NCBI RefSeq assembly: GCF_001580365.1
Contig: NZ_CP014480.1
Coordinates: 1,241,008-1,305,007, forward strand
DNA length: 64,000 nt
Direction of reading: 5' to 3'
Source: Kocuria turfanensis
Lineage (GTDB): Bacteria > Actinomycetota > Actinomycetes > Actinomycetales > Micrococcaceae
Position 1 is the stretch's first letter, and each line of letters begins with the position of its first letter. Both the position numbers and the translations under genes were made by a program. The notes beneath the pieces are model-generated. The model saw nothing but the letters and a program-made list of their open reading frames with translations. It ran no database searches and was not told the origin of the DNA. This document shows, in pieces, positions 55,761 through 64,000 of the stretch.

Positions 55761-58190
55761 TCAGGAAAGCAGAGCGTCGAGCAGCCCCTGGGCCATGGTT
55801 CGCCACCGCGGGCGGAACGCGTACAGACAGGCGAGTCGCAGCCGCGTCGCGTCGGCGTGGACGGCGAGGCGCGCCGGCTCGGCGCCCAGGCGGACGGCCA
55901 CCACGGTCACCGCCTCCTGTCCCGCCGCCTGCAGCGGGGCGTCGAGCAGGCCCTGGGCCGCACGCAGCTCCAGGTGGACGGAGAGGTTCGCGAGGTCGAG
56001 CTCGGGCTCGCCGAGCGCTGCCGTGTCGAAGTCCAGCAGCCCGAGCCGGACGCCGTCGAACAGCAGCTGCTTGTCGTGCAGGTCCCGGTGCAGCACGGCC
56101 CGGGCACGCCGACCCGCGGGCGCGGTGGTGAGCTCCTCGCCGATCCGGTGGGCCAGCCTGGCGACCGCTCCCCGTGGTGCCCTGAGCAGACCCGGGAACG
56201 CGTCGAGGCGGTCCGCCCACCGGGCCAGCATGTGGGCCTCGTCCTCGGCGGTGTGCTGGGGCAGCAGCCCCGCCCCCGGAACGGCGGTGGCCAGGTCCGG
56301 CCAGCGCTGCGCCCACTGGGTCCACGCCGCACGGTACGCGTCCGTCTCACCGGCGGCGCCCAGCTCGTGCAGGCTCCGGCCGGGCAGCACGGAGAACTCG
56401 ACCCGGTGCTCGGTCCGGGCCAGGACCTCGGGGACGGCGAGGCCCGCCGCGGTGCCCAGGCCGTGCAGCCGGCCGGACAGCTCGGCGACCTGCCCGGCCC
56501 GCCCCGGCGCGAGGACCTTCACGAAGCGGTCCGGGGCCGCGAGCACGGCGCGGCGGCCGTGCCGGTGCACGACCACCCGCCCGCCCGCCGCGACCGCGAC
56601 CGCGAGTCCCGGCAGTCGGGGGTCCTCGCCGTGGGGCAGGACCTGGACGGCCGTCAGTCCCGACGCCCCGGGACCGGTCGTGCCCGCCCGGACGCGCCCC
56701 TGCTCGTCCTCGAGCTCGAGCACGAGCCGGGAGCGGCCCGTGGGCCAGGCCCGGCGCACCCGCAGGGGGCGCCCGTCAGCGCCCGGCACGGTCTCCGGCA
56801 CGCGCACCGGGTGCGTTCCGGTGCGCGCCGGAACGGTGCGCGCGGCGGGCCCCGGCAGGATCGGCACGGCCTGCGGTGTCCTCCGGGCCCGCTCCGCCAG
56901 CCGCTCCGCGAGCAGGAGCCGCTGATCGGTGAGCTCCCGCCAGTCCGGAGTGGTGGAGCGGAAGGGCTCCATGGACCGCGCCAGCACGTGGAACGCGGCC
57001 CAGGTCAGGATCTCGGGCCACGGCGGAAGCGCCGCCACGGATCCGTAACCGCCCAGCAGGGCGCCGGTCAGCGGGGAGTCCTCCGGGCCGGCCGGGGCCT
57101 CCACCGCCCCGGCGTCCAGCAGCTCGACGGCCAGGAACGCGCCGAGGTCGTCGGCCGCCGCGCCGGTGCGCATCCGGTCGAGGTCGGCGAGCCGGAGGCT
57201 CGGCGCCCCCGGGGGTGCGGAGCCGTGCACGAGCACCTGGTCCGCGGAGAAGTCCCCGTGGAGCAGGCGCGCCGGGCTCCCGGGGCGCGCGGCGACGGCC
57301 TCGGCGACGGCCTGCCCGACGCGGGCGCTGCGAGCGGCCGGCCTCGGGTCGAGGGCCGAGAGGTCGGCGGCCAGGGAGCGCAGCTTCCGGTCGGCGTCGA
57401 GGGGTGCGCCGGCCCGCGCGGTACCGAGCAGCGACGGGCCGCGCACGTGCAGCTCGGCCAGGGCGGCACCCGCGGCGGCGGCGGCCCCGAGCACCGGCCT
57501 ACCGGCGCCGCGACCGGGCGGGTCGGCGGCGGCGTGGGCCGCGAGGTCCCCGTCCCCGAACCAGGGGTAGTGCAGCACGTGCGGTGTCACAGGGAGGCCG
57601 GGGGCGGGCACCGGGGCGAGGACCGGCAGCCCGGCGGCGGCGAGCCGGGCCAGCAGGACCGGGTCCGCACCGGACGGTCCGGCCGTGATCTTGGTGACCA
57701 GGCGGGGGCCGGGGCCGGCGGGGCCCGTGAGCACCGTGCGACGGCGGGGATTGTAGCGCAGCAGCCGTGCGGCGTCCCCCGGCTGCCCGAGGCGCTCGGC
57801 CCGCTCCGGCCCGAGCGCGGCGAGCGGTCGCCGCAGCCCCGGGTCCGTGCGGATGCGCCCCACGGCCAGCCGGTGCCCGGGCAGGTCCGGCACGTCCGCC
57901 ACCAGCACGGGCGCGCCGTGTCCGGGCCGGCCCGGCCCGGCGCCCGCCAGGATCCTCTCGAGCTTGTCCCGCCCGGGCACGGAGGGTGCGTAGGCGGCCA
58001 CCCAGTGCACCGCGCCGGTCCCGTCGACGTCCACACGGGCCACGGCCGAGACCTCCGGTTTGTACCGCAGCCGGCTGGTCCGCAGCCGTCCGCCCAGCTC
58101 GTGGCCGAAGAGCTCGGTGAGCCGGCCGGGATCGAGGACCGTGGCCAGGGCGGGCAGGCTCTCCCAGGAGTCCGGCAGGTGCGACGTCAC
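55761..58190 (-). CDS. Protein with two tandem APH-type kinase folds
   Basis: The 809-residue protein seems to hold two aminoglycoside-phosphotransferase-like kinases. Fold 1 (about 1-430) has the RLRYKPEVSAV and LRYNPRRRTVL strands, the catalytic loop HGDFSADQVLV (311-321) and the metal site LADLDRM (D336, D338). Fold 2 (about 470-809) has the lysine strand DRFVKVL (K558), HRDLHDKQLLF (701-711) and LLDFDTAALGEPELDLANL (D720, D722). Both keep the catalytic Asp; the usual Asn is Gln in each, as in maltokinases. Both could therefore be active. The GTG start overlaps the ABC gene stop. The likely substrate is a sugar or sugar-lipid, by context. Confidence 0.8.
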   Translation of the reverse strand: MTSHLPDSWESLPALATVLDPGRLTELFGHELGGRLRTSRLRYKPEVSAVARVDVDGTGAVHWVAAYAPSVPGRDKLERILAGAGPGRPGHGAPVLVADVPDLPGHRLAVGRIRTDPGLRRPLAALGPERAERLGQPGDAARLLRYNPRRRTVLTGPAGPGPRLVTKITAGPSGADPVLLARLAAAGLPVLAPVPAPGLPVTPHVLHYPWFGDGDLAAHAAADPPGRGAGRPVLGAAAAAGAALAELHVRGPSLLGTARAGAPLDADRKLRSLAADLSALDPRPAARSARVGQAVAEAVAARPGSPARLLHGDFSADQVLVHGSAPPGAPSLRLADLDRMRTGAAADDLGAFLAVELLDAGAVEAPAGPEDSPLTGALLGGYGSVAALPPWPEILTWAAFHVLARSMEPFRSTTPDWRELTDQRLLLAERLAERARRTPQAVPILPGPAARTVPARTGTHPVRVPETVPGADGRPLRVRRAWPTGRSRLVLELEDEQGRVRAGTTGPGASGLTAVQVLPHGEDPRLPGLAVAVAAGGRVVVHRHGRRAVLAAPDRFVKVLAPGRAGQVAELSGRLHGLGTAAGLAVPEVLARTEHRVEFSVLPGRSLHELGAAGETDAYRAAWTQWAQRWPDLATAVPGAGLLPQHTAEDEAHMLARWADRLDAFPGLLRAPRGAVARLAHRIGEELTTAPAGRRARAVLHRDLHDKQLLFDGVRLGLLDFDTAALGEPELDLANLSVHLELRAAQGLLDAPLQAAGQEAVTVVAVRLGAEPARLAVHADATRLRLACLYAFRPRWRTMAQGLLDALLS

Positions 58191-60016
58191 GAGCGGACCT
58201 CCCGGCGGCCCTGCGCCCCTTGCTGCTCGACCCACGCGGCGAACACGCCGTCCGGGCGGGCATGCAGCTCCTCGGGAGTGCCGTCGAGCAGGATGCGGCC
58301 GTCCTGGACCCACAGCACCCGGTCGGCGGCGAGGGCCAGGGCGGCGTCGTGGGTCACGGCCAGGGACGTGCGGCCGCGGACGAGGCGGCCGACGGCGTCC
58401 AGCACGTCCCGGGCCGCCCGGGGGTCCAGCCCGGTGGTGGCCTCGTCGAGCACCACGACCGGCGCGTCCCGCAGCAGGGCCCGCGCGATGGCCAGCCGCT
58501 GGCGCTGCCCGCCCGAGAGCGTCGCCCCGCGCTCCCCGACCGGGGTGTCGTAGCCCTGCGGGAACGCCGTGATGAACTCGTGGGCCTGGGCGGCCGCGGC
58601 CGCGGCCTCGACCTCGGCGTCGGTGGCCTGCGGGCGGCCGAGCCGGATGTTCTCCCGGACGGTGCCGTGGAACAGGACGGGGTCCTGCAGCAGCAGGGCC
58701 GTGCTGCCGCGCACGGTGCCGAGGCTGAGCCGGCGCAGGTCGTGTCCGTCGAGGGTCACGGCGCCGGCCACCGGGTCCATCATCCGCACGAGCAGGGAGA
58801 CCAGGGTCGACTTCCCGGAGCCGGAGGGGCCCACGACGGCGACGTGCTGGCCCGCCGGGATCACGAGGTCGACGTCGCGCAGCACGGCACGCCCGCGGCC
58901 TCCCGGGTCGCCGTGCGCCGCGTCCACGTGGCGGAGGGCGATCTCACCGCGCACCCGCGGCAGGACCAGGGCGTCCGGGGCCTCCCGCACGTCCACGCAC
59001 TCGTCCACGAGGTCGGCCACCCGCTCCCCCGACGCCGCGGCGCGGGCGATCCGCCCGGTGTACTTGGCCATGTCCCGCAGGGGCTTCATGCAGGTCTTCA
59101 GGTACGTCGTGAACAGCACCAGGTCGCCCAGGCTCATCGCGCCCTCGAGCACCCGCAGACCGCCGCCGAAGAGCACGGCAGCGGTGGCCACGCCCACGAT
59201 CACGTCGGTGACCCGCTCGAGCGCGGCGGCCAGACGGCGGGACTGCACGCCCTGGGTGAGGGCCTGCCGGTTGGAGCGGCCGAAGGAGTCCGCCATGTGC
59301 TCCTCCAGCCCGTAGGCCTGGACCGTGCGGATCGCGCCGAGGGACTCGTGGGCGGTGTTCGCCAGGGCGCCCTCCCCCTGCCGGGTCCGGCGCGAGGCCT
59401 CGGTGATCCTGGCGGCGGAGCCGCGCCCCACCAGCAGGAAGGCCAGGATCGCCGCCACCACCACGAGGCCCAGCAGCCAGTCGAGGAAGAGCATCACCGT
59501 GCACATGACCACGAGGGTGATGACGTTGGCGAGCAGCGGCAGCCCCGCGGTGACGGCGACCTCCTGGAGCTTGCCGATGTCGGAGACGAGGCGCTGGACC
59601 GTGTCCCCGGCCCGGGAGACCGAGTGGTAGCGGTCGGAGAGGGACTGGACGTGCGCGAACACCCGTTCGCGCAGGGCGGTGGAGACCCGGGAGCCGACGA
59701 GCGCGAACGCGACCGTGGCGAGGTAGTTGGCGAGCGCGCGGAAGCCGACCACCGCGACCGTGGCCAGCCCGGCGGCCAGGAGCAGCTGCCAGGAGGCCTC
59801 CGGTATCCACGGGTCGACGTTGCCGGCGCCGAGGGACAGGGAGATCGCGTCGACGACGATCTTGAGCGGCCAGGGCTCGAGTACGCGGAACGCCACCTCG
59901 GCCAGCAGCACCAGGATCCCGCCGGCGGCGAGCGGCCGGTGCTCCCGCAGGTGCGGGCCGAGCAGCCCGAGGGTGCGCCGGAGGGCCCGGCGGTCGAGCC
60001 GCTTGCCCCGGCTCAC
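58187..60016 (-). CDS. ABC exporter, fused membrane and ATPase domains
   Basis: The 609-residue half-transporter should work as a homodimer. Six membrane segments lie within about residues 25-325. The ATPase has Walker [12 protein letters not shown] (395-404), Q-loop [11 protein letters not shown] (Q444), signature [14 protein letters not shown] (500-504), Walker [13 protein letters not shown] and H556 in AVTHDAA. The type is that of MsbA/lipid or glycolipid exporters and flippases. The GTG start overlaps the preceding GT4 gene by 4 nt (GTGA), and its stop overlaps the kinase gene. In this operon it is the likely export step for the glycosylated product. Confidence 0.9.
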   Translation of the reverse strand: MSRGKRLDRRALRRTLGLLGPHLREHRPLAAGGILVLLAEVAFRVLEPWPLKIVVDAISLSLGAGNVDPWIPEASWQLLLAAGLATVAVVGFRALANYLATVAFALVGSRVSTALRERVFAHVQSLSDRYHSVSRAGDTVQRLVSDIGKLQEVAVTAGLPLLANVITLVVMCTVMLFLDWLLGLVVVAAILAFLLVGRGSAARITEASRRTRQGEGALANTAHESLGAIRTVQAYGLEEHMADSFGRSNRQALTQGVQSRRLAAALERVTDVIVGVATAAVLFGGGLRVLEGAMSLGDLVLFTTYLKTCMKPLRDMAKYTGRIARAAASGERVADLVDECVDVREAPDALVLPRVRGEIALRHVDAAHGDPGGRGRAVLRDVDLVIPAGQHVAVVGPSGSGKSTLVSLLVRMMDPVAGAVTLDGHDLRRLSLGTVRGSTALLLQDPVLFHGTVRENIRLGRPQATDAEVEAAAAAAQAHEFITAFPQGYDTPVGERGATLSGGQRQRLAIARALLRDAPVVVLDEATTGLDPRAARDVLDAVGRLVRGRTSLAVTHDAALALAADRVLWVQDGRILLDGTPEELHARPDGVFAAWVEQQGAQGRREVRS

Positions 60017-61272
60017 CGCGGCGCTCCCGCGGCGCTCGGCCGCGGGGCGGTGCTCCCGCTCCGCGGAGTTCCCCGGGGATCCGCACCGGCGAGGCCCGTG
60101 TCGGCGAGGATGTCGTCGAGCACCGCGGTCCAGGAGCGCCGGGCCACCGCGTCACGCCGGCCGGCCCGCCCCATGGCCCGCCGCCGGCCGGGATCGGCCA
60201 CGAGCGCGTCGATCGCCCGGGCCAGCGCGGCGGGGTCCGAGGGCGCCACGAGCAGACCGGTGACCCCGTCCTGGACGGCTGCCGGCACCTGGCCCACGCG
60301 GGACGCGACGACCGGGAGGGCGGCGGCGGCGTACTCGTAGATCTTCAGCGGGGAGAAGTACTGGTCCTCCGCGTCCGCCGTGGCAGGGTAGGGCGCCACG
60401 GCCACGGCGCAGCCGGCCAGCAGCCCGGGCACCTCGGCCGGGGCCACGGCGCCGGTGAACTCGGCCTCGACGCCCAGCGAGGCGGCCAGCTCCTCGAGGA
60501 ACGCCCGCTGGGGCCCGTCCCCCACCACGCGCAGGTGCCAGTCCGTGGCCGCGCTCGCACGGGCGCGCAGCAGGTGCTCCACGCCGTGCCACGGCTTGAG
60601 CGTGCCGACGAACACGACGACCGGCGGTCCGGGGTCCGGTCCCCGGGCGGCCGAGTCGCGGCTCGGGAGGATGCGCTCCACGTTCACGCCGTTGGGCGCG
60701 ACCAGGACCCGCCCGGCCTCTCCTCCGGCGGCGGCCACGGTCCGCTGCACCCAGCGGGCCACCGGCTCGGAGACGCAGGCCGTGCGCTCGGCCGCGGCGA
60801 CCTGCGCGGCCAGCGCGGCCCGGGCGGCGTCCTCGTCCACGAGGTCGCGGTGGGTCCGCTGCTCGTCGACGAGGGGCGCGTTGACCTCGAGGACGCCCGG
60901 GACGCCGAGCGCGCCGGTGATCACGGCCAGTGCGGTGGAGAACAGGGAGTACCGTTCGTGGACCGCGTCCGCGCCGTCGGCAACGACCCGTTCGGCGATC
61001 CGGCGGGCGGCGTCGGCCTGGGCGCGCTCCCGGGCGGCGACGCGGTCCGCGCGCCCAGGGGCGGTCCCGAGGGGGGCCGGCGGCACCGGCACGTGGACGA
61101 CCGGGACGTCGGCGAGGTCGGCGGGCATCTGCTCACCGAGGCGAGTGGCGTAGAGACGGACCTCGGCGCCGCGGGCGCGCCAGGCGCGCAGGATCTCCTG
61201 GACGTGGACGGAGGCGCCCTTCGTGCCGAACACGGGAACGCCGGGGTCGGCGCAGACGTAGGCGAGGCGCAT
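60013..61272 (-). CDS. Glycosyltransferase, GT4 family (first of two)
   Basis: The 419-residue GT-B enzyme starts MRLAYVCADPGVPVFGTKGA, with SVHVQEILRAW. In the C-terminal half it has the donor-site blocks VVFVGTLKPWHGVEHLLRA, LRVVGDGPQRAFLEELAASL and YFSPLKIYEYAAAALPVVAS, with the EX7E pair. It is followed by ABC transporter and kinase genes and preceded by a second GT4. Start ATG overlaps the previous stop by one base (TGATG). The C-terminal 35 residues ([19 protein letters not shown]) are unstructured. Donor and acceptor are unknown. Confidence 0.87.
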   Translation of the reverse strand: MRLAYVCADPGVPVFGTKGASVHVQEILRAWRARGAEVRLYATRLGEQMPADLADVPVVHVPVPPAPLGTAPGRADRVAARERAQADAARRIAERVVADGADAVHERYSLFSTALAVITGALGVPGVLEVNAPLVDEQRTHRDLVDEDAARAALAAQVAAAERTACVSEPVARWVQRTVAAAGGEAGRVLVAPNGVNVERILPSRDSAARGPDPGPPVVVFVGTLKPWHGVEHLLRARASAATDWHLRVVGDGPQRAFLEELAASLGVEAEFTGAVAPAEVPGLLAGCAVAVAPYPATADAEDQYFSPLKIYEYAAAALPVVASRVGQVPAAVQDGVTGLLVAPSDPAALARAIDALVADPGRRRAMGRAGRRDAVARRSWTAVLDDILADTGLAGADPRGTPRSGSTAPRPSAAGAPR

Positions 61273-62711
61273 CAGCGTTCGGCTCCTTCGGTGGCCGGGA
61301 CGAGGCCGAGGGCGCCCTCCGGGACGGGAACCCGGACGGACCTCCGGTCGGCGGCCCGGCCGGCATCGTGGTGGGGATCCCGGAGGGGACTGTGGCCGGG
61401 ATCCCGGCCGGGGTGCGGGGCGCTCCCCGGCACGGCAGACCACGGCGGAACCGCGCCCGGCAGGACAGAACCCGGTGGAGCGGACCCCGGGTGGGCCGGC
61501 TCCGGCGGCAGCAGCGCCCGCAGGGCGGCTGCCTGACCAGTGGCGTCGTGGTCCCGGGCGACGACCGCCCGGGCGGCGCGGGCCGCGCCCACCCGGTCGA
61601 AGCCGGGGTCGGCGACCGCGGCGAGCGCCCCGAGGAGCGCGTCGTCGTCGGCGGCGGGCACGAGGACCCCGGTGCGCGGGAGCTCGTTGCGGACCACCTC
61701 GGGGATGCCGGTGACGTCGCTCGCGATCACGGGCACGCCCATGGCCATCGCCTCGAGCAGCACCGTGGGCAGCCCGTCGGCGTTGCCGTCGGCGCCGATC
61801 GTGCACGGGGCCGCGAACACGTCCGCGGTGCGCAGCAGCCGCCCGATCTCGGCCTGGGTGCGGGGCCCGACCAGCTCGACGACGTCCTCGGCCCCGAGCT
61901 CCGCGATCAGGGCGCGCAGCGGCCCCGCCAGCTCACCGCCGCCTGCCACGGTGACGGCCGGGCGGCCGCCCATGTCCCGGTACCGGGCGGCCGCCCGCAC
62001 GAGACGGTCGAAGCCCTTCTTCTCCACGAGGCGGCCCACGGCAACGACCCGCAGGGTCTCCCCCACCGGCCCCGGGTCCCGGTAGGGGAAGCGGTCGAGC
62101 TCCAGGCCGTTGCGCACGAGCCGCAGCCGGTGCGCCTGCTCGGGGAACGCGGCAGCCAGGTGCCGCCGGTTGTACTCGGAGATCACCACCACGTGCTCGG
62201 CACGTTCGAGGGTGCGGCGCAGCCGGGCCGGGTCCACGGACTCGTGGAAGATGTCCTTCGCGTGGGTCGTCACCGAGAACGGCACCCCCGTGAGCCGGGA
62301 GGCGATCTCGGCCACGTGCGCGGCGAGGGTCGCGAAGTGCGCGTGCAGGTGGGTGATGCCCTGCTCCACGACCTGGGTGGCCAGAGCCACTCCCTGGTGG
62401 ACCTCCGAGGCCTCCGTGCCGGCCAGCTCGGGGAGCAGCTCGGCGAAGCGGGGCCCGAAGCCGGGAACCGTCTCCGCCGCGCGGGCCAGGACGGCCCAAC
62501 CGGCGGAGGCCCGCTCGGGGCGGTCCACGTGGTGCACCGGCGCCTGGACGCGGGCCAGCTCGGGGTGGAAGCGGGGATCGGTGCTGTGCCGCAGGGCGAA
62601 GATCGTCAGGTCCTCGCCCTGGGCCTCCCGGGCCAGGACCTCGGTGACGACGAACGTCTCCGAGAAGCGGGGGTAGACCTTCAGCACGTAGCCGATGCGG
62701 TGGCCGCTCAC
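61272..62711 (-). CDS. Glycosyltransferase, GT4 family (second of two)
   Basis: The 479-residue GT-B enzyme starts at a GTG (SGHRIGYVLKVYPRFSETFV), with the VTEVLAREAQ stretch typical of WcaL/exopolysaccharide GT4s. It has HLHAHFATLAAHVAEIASRL and KDIFHESVDPARLRRTLERA. The C-terminal site reads DGLPTVLLEAMAMGVPVIAS and VTGIPEVV. A tail of about 70 residues (PGSAPPGSVLPGAVPPWSAV and so on) is Pro/Gly-rich and probably disordered, with matching near-repeats in the DNA (61360-61470). It overlaps its neighbours by 4 and 1 nt. Confidence 0.88.
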   Translation of the reverse strand: MSGHRIGYVLKVYPRFSETFVVTEVLAREAQGEDLTIFALRHSTDPRFHPELARVQAPVHHVDRPERASAGWAVLARAAETVPGFGPRFAELLPELAGTEASEVHQGVALATQVVEQGITHLHAHFATLAAHVAEIASRLTGVPFSVTTHAKDIFHESVDPARLRRTLERAEHVVVISEYNRRHLAAAFPEQAHRLRLVRNGLELDRFPYRDPGPVGETLRVVAVGRLVEKKGFDRLVRAAARYRDMGGRPAVTVAGGGELAGPLRALIAELGAEDVVELVGPRTQAEIGRLLRTADVFAAPCTIGADGNADGLPTVLLEAMAMGVPVIASDVTGIPEVVRNELPRTGVLVPAADDDALLGALAAVADPGFDRVGAARAARAVVARDHDATGQAAALRALLPPEPAHPGSAPPGSVLPGAVPPWSAVPGSAPHPGRDPGHSPLRDPHHDAGRAADRRSVRVPVPEGALGLVPATEGAER

Positions 62712-63916
62712 CGGGGGCCCCCGGAGCGGGCCGGGGCGGCGGCCGGCACCGGCGGCAGGCCCGCGGGCAGGAGCCGGGCGGCGAGCACGGGGACGGTGCG
62801 CAACCCGTCGAGCCCGAGGTGGCGGCGCATCCGCACGGTGCCGACCACCCGGTGCAGCCAACCGCTGAGCGCGGCGCCGGTGAGGTCGGCGGCGCTCAGC
62901 ACGTCCACCGCGCCGTGCGCCTGGAGGGCGCGGGCCCGGATCAGCTGCTCCTGCCGGGGGTGGTCGCGCGGCACCAGGAGCGCCGGGGTGTTGGTGGTGA
63001 GGATCTCGGCCACGGAGTTGTACCCGCCCATGGACACCACCGCGCTCGCGTCCACCACTTCCGCGAGCGCGTCGGGGACGGAGGGCAGGACGAGGGTCCC
63101 CGGCACGGCGGCGGCACGGACCTGCTGGGCGTGCTCCCCGGGCATCTGCGGGCCCGTGATCACCACGTGGCGGTAGCCGTGGGGCACCGGGGCGCACGCG
63201 GCGGCGAGGGTCAGGCGGTGGCCGTCGGAGCCTCCGCCGGCCATGGTCAGGACATAGGGGCGGTCCACGCCGCTCGTCCGCCGCCCCGCCGTCCGGCCGG
63301 TCGCGAGGTAGCCGGTGTGGCGGACCAGGTCGGCGAGCTCGCCGGGGATCTCGCCGGAGGCCACGGGGTCGTGCACCGCCCGGTCGCCGTAGACCCAGAT
63401 CTGGTCGTAGACGTCCCGCACGGCGTCCAGGTCACCGAGCGCGGCCCACTCGCGGGCCGCGACGGTGGGCTCGTCGAGGACCTCGCGCAGGCCGAGGACC
63501 ACGACCGTTGCCGGGCTCTGCGCCCGGAGCCGCCGCAGCGGTTCGAGCAGTTCCCGGTCCACGCCCCAGGCGTGGCGGTCGACGACGACGAGGTGCGGGC
63601 GGAAGCCCGTGAGGGCGGCGTCCACCATTCCCGAGCGCAGGGCGGTGAGGTGGGCCATGTCCACGGAGAGGTTGCGGGGGGTGTAGCCGGAGTCGCCCTT
63701 GCGGATGCCGGGCAGCACCACCCAGTCGAAGCCGTCCGGGCGCCCGTGGGAGGTGGCGGCGTCGATGCCGGTCAGCAGCATGCCCGTCACCGGGCGCCCG
63801 GTCAGCGCCGGCAGGTGCTGGGCGAGGGACCGGGCGAGCGCCAGGTTCCGGCGGGTGTGGCCCAGGCCCTGGGAGTCGTGCGAGTACAGCACCACCCGCA
63901 GCTCGTCGTCGCTCAT
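62708..63916 (-). CDS. MurG-like (GT28-type) glycosyltransferase
   Basis: The 402-residue GT-B enzyme opens VVLYSHDSQGLGHTRRNLAL, the GLGH turn of GT28/MurG-type enzymes, and ends with the donor motif VSMGGYNSVAEILTTNTPAL and the PRDHPRQEQLIRA loop. The ATG at 63916 has GAGGAGGA 4-5 nt upstream; the frame is open to the window edge, but that start is the better one. It leads the five-gene operon and overlaps the next gene by 4 nt (GTGA). The substrate is not known; a lipid-linked or secondary-metabolite acceptor is possible. Confidence 0.85.
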   Translation of the reverse strand: MSDDELRVVLYSHDSQGLGHTRRNLALARSLAQHLPALTGRPVTGMLLTGIDAATSHGRPDGFDWVVLPGIRKGDSGYTPRNLSVDMAHLTALRSGMVDAALTGFRPHLVVVDRHAWGVDRELLEPLRRLRAQSPATVVVLGLREVLDEPTVAAREWAALGDLDAVRDVYDQIWVYGDRAVHDPVASGEIPGELADLVRHTGYLATGRTAGRRTSGVDRPYVLTMAGGGSDGHRLTLAAACAPVPHGYRHVVITGPQMPGEHAQQVRAAAVPGTLVLPSVPDALAEVVDASAVVSMGGYNSVAEILTTNTPALLVPRDHPRQEQLIRARALQAHGAVDVLSAADLTGAALSGWLHRVVGTVRMRRHLGLDGLRTVPVLAARLLPAGLPPVPAAAPARSGGPR

Positions 63917-64000
63917 CGTGTCCTCCTCGGGGGCGGCGCCGGTGGGTCCGGCGCCGGTGCGGCTGCCGCCCACTGTGGTGGAGGGACATGATGAGAACAT
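63917..64000 (-). promoter_or_regulatory. Leader of the glycosyltransferase operon (edge)
   Basis: These 84 nt upstream of the first glycosyltransferase hold its ribosome-binding site and run to the window edge. I see no convincing -10/-35 pair; the promoter or a preceding gene may lie outside. Confidence 0.35.

Overview
The window is very GC-rich (by eye about 70% or more), with tightly packed genes, frequent GTG/TTG starts, TAGxxT-type -10 boxes, a mycothiol synthase (mshD) and a GlnR-type orphan regulator. This points to an actinobacterium. The gene order (aminotransferase / tRNA-Trp-secE-nusG-rplKA) and the E. coli-type asd would suit Micrococcaceae (Kocuria/Micrococcus/Arthrobacter-like), but that placement is inference.

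Region 1 (1-34.9 kb) is almost entirely minus strand and holds the ribosomal/RNA-polymerase supercluster. In transcription order: tRNA-Trp, secE, nusG, rplK, rplA, a tandem-GNAT gene, rplJ, rplL, gcvP, gcvT, rpoB, rpoC, a 10-kb 4-hydroxybenzoate/protocatechuate block (IclR regulator, pobA, pcaHG, pcaB, pcaD, pcaC, pcaF, pcaI, pcaJ, pcaR), rpsL, rpsG, fusA, tuf, then rpsJ, rplC and a partial rplD. Two insertions break the usual order. The glycine cleavage genes gcvPT, behind a tandem glycine riboswitch, lie between rplJL and rpoBC. The aromatic catabolic block lies between rpoC and rpsL. Visible control elements include a twin IclR-type operator upstream of pcaH, an L10 leader with terminator and Shine-Dalgarno-sequestering hairpins, and several promoters and terminators.

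Region 2 (34.9-42.1 kb) holds metabolic genes on both strands: an aminotransferase, PPK2, phosphofructokinase, a GH16-like protein with no stop codon in a sensible place, YgfZ, a nitrobindin-like protein and two small membrane proteins. Region 3 (42.2-50.9 kb, plus strand) is glnR, mshD, ppk1, a Nudix/histidine-phosphatase protein, thyA, folA, a GNAT, asd and a broken gntR. Region 4 (50.9-55.7 kb, minus) is a MaoC-like pair, an MFS transporter, murB, a PGPGW membrane protein, tRNA-Met, tRNA-Thr and an acidic-tailed membrane protein.

Region 5 (55.8-63.9 kb, minus) is a five-gene operon with every junction overlapping: a MurG-like glycosyltransferase, two GT4 glycosyltransferases, a full-length ABC exporter and an unusual protein with two complete APH-type kinase folds. 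It is the best candidate here for an undescribed system, probably glycoconjugate assembly and export.

Three genes (pcaB, gntR, the GH16-like gene) look damaged. Two carry frame-shifting internal losses of roughly 35-43 nt, and in pcaB the break coincides with a 30-bp perfect palindrome. Whether these are real mutations or artefacts of reading GC hairpins cannot be decided from the sequence alone.
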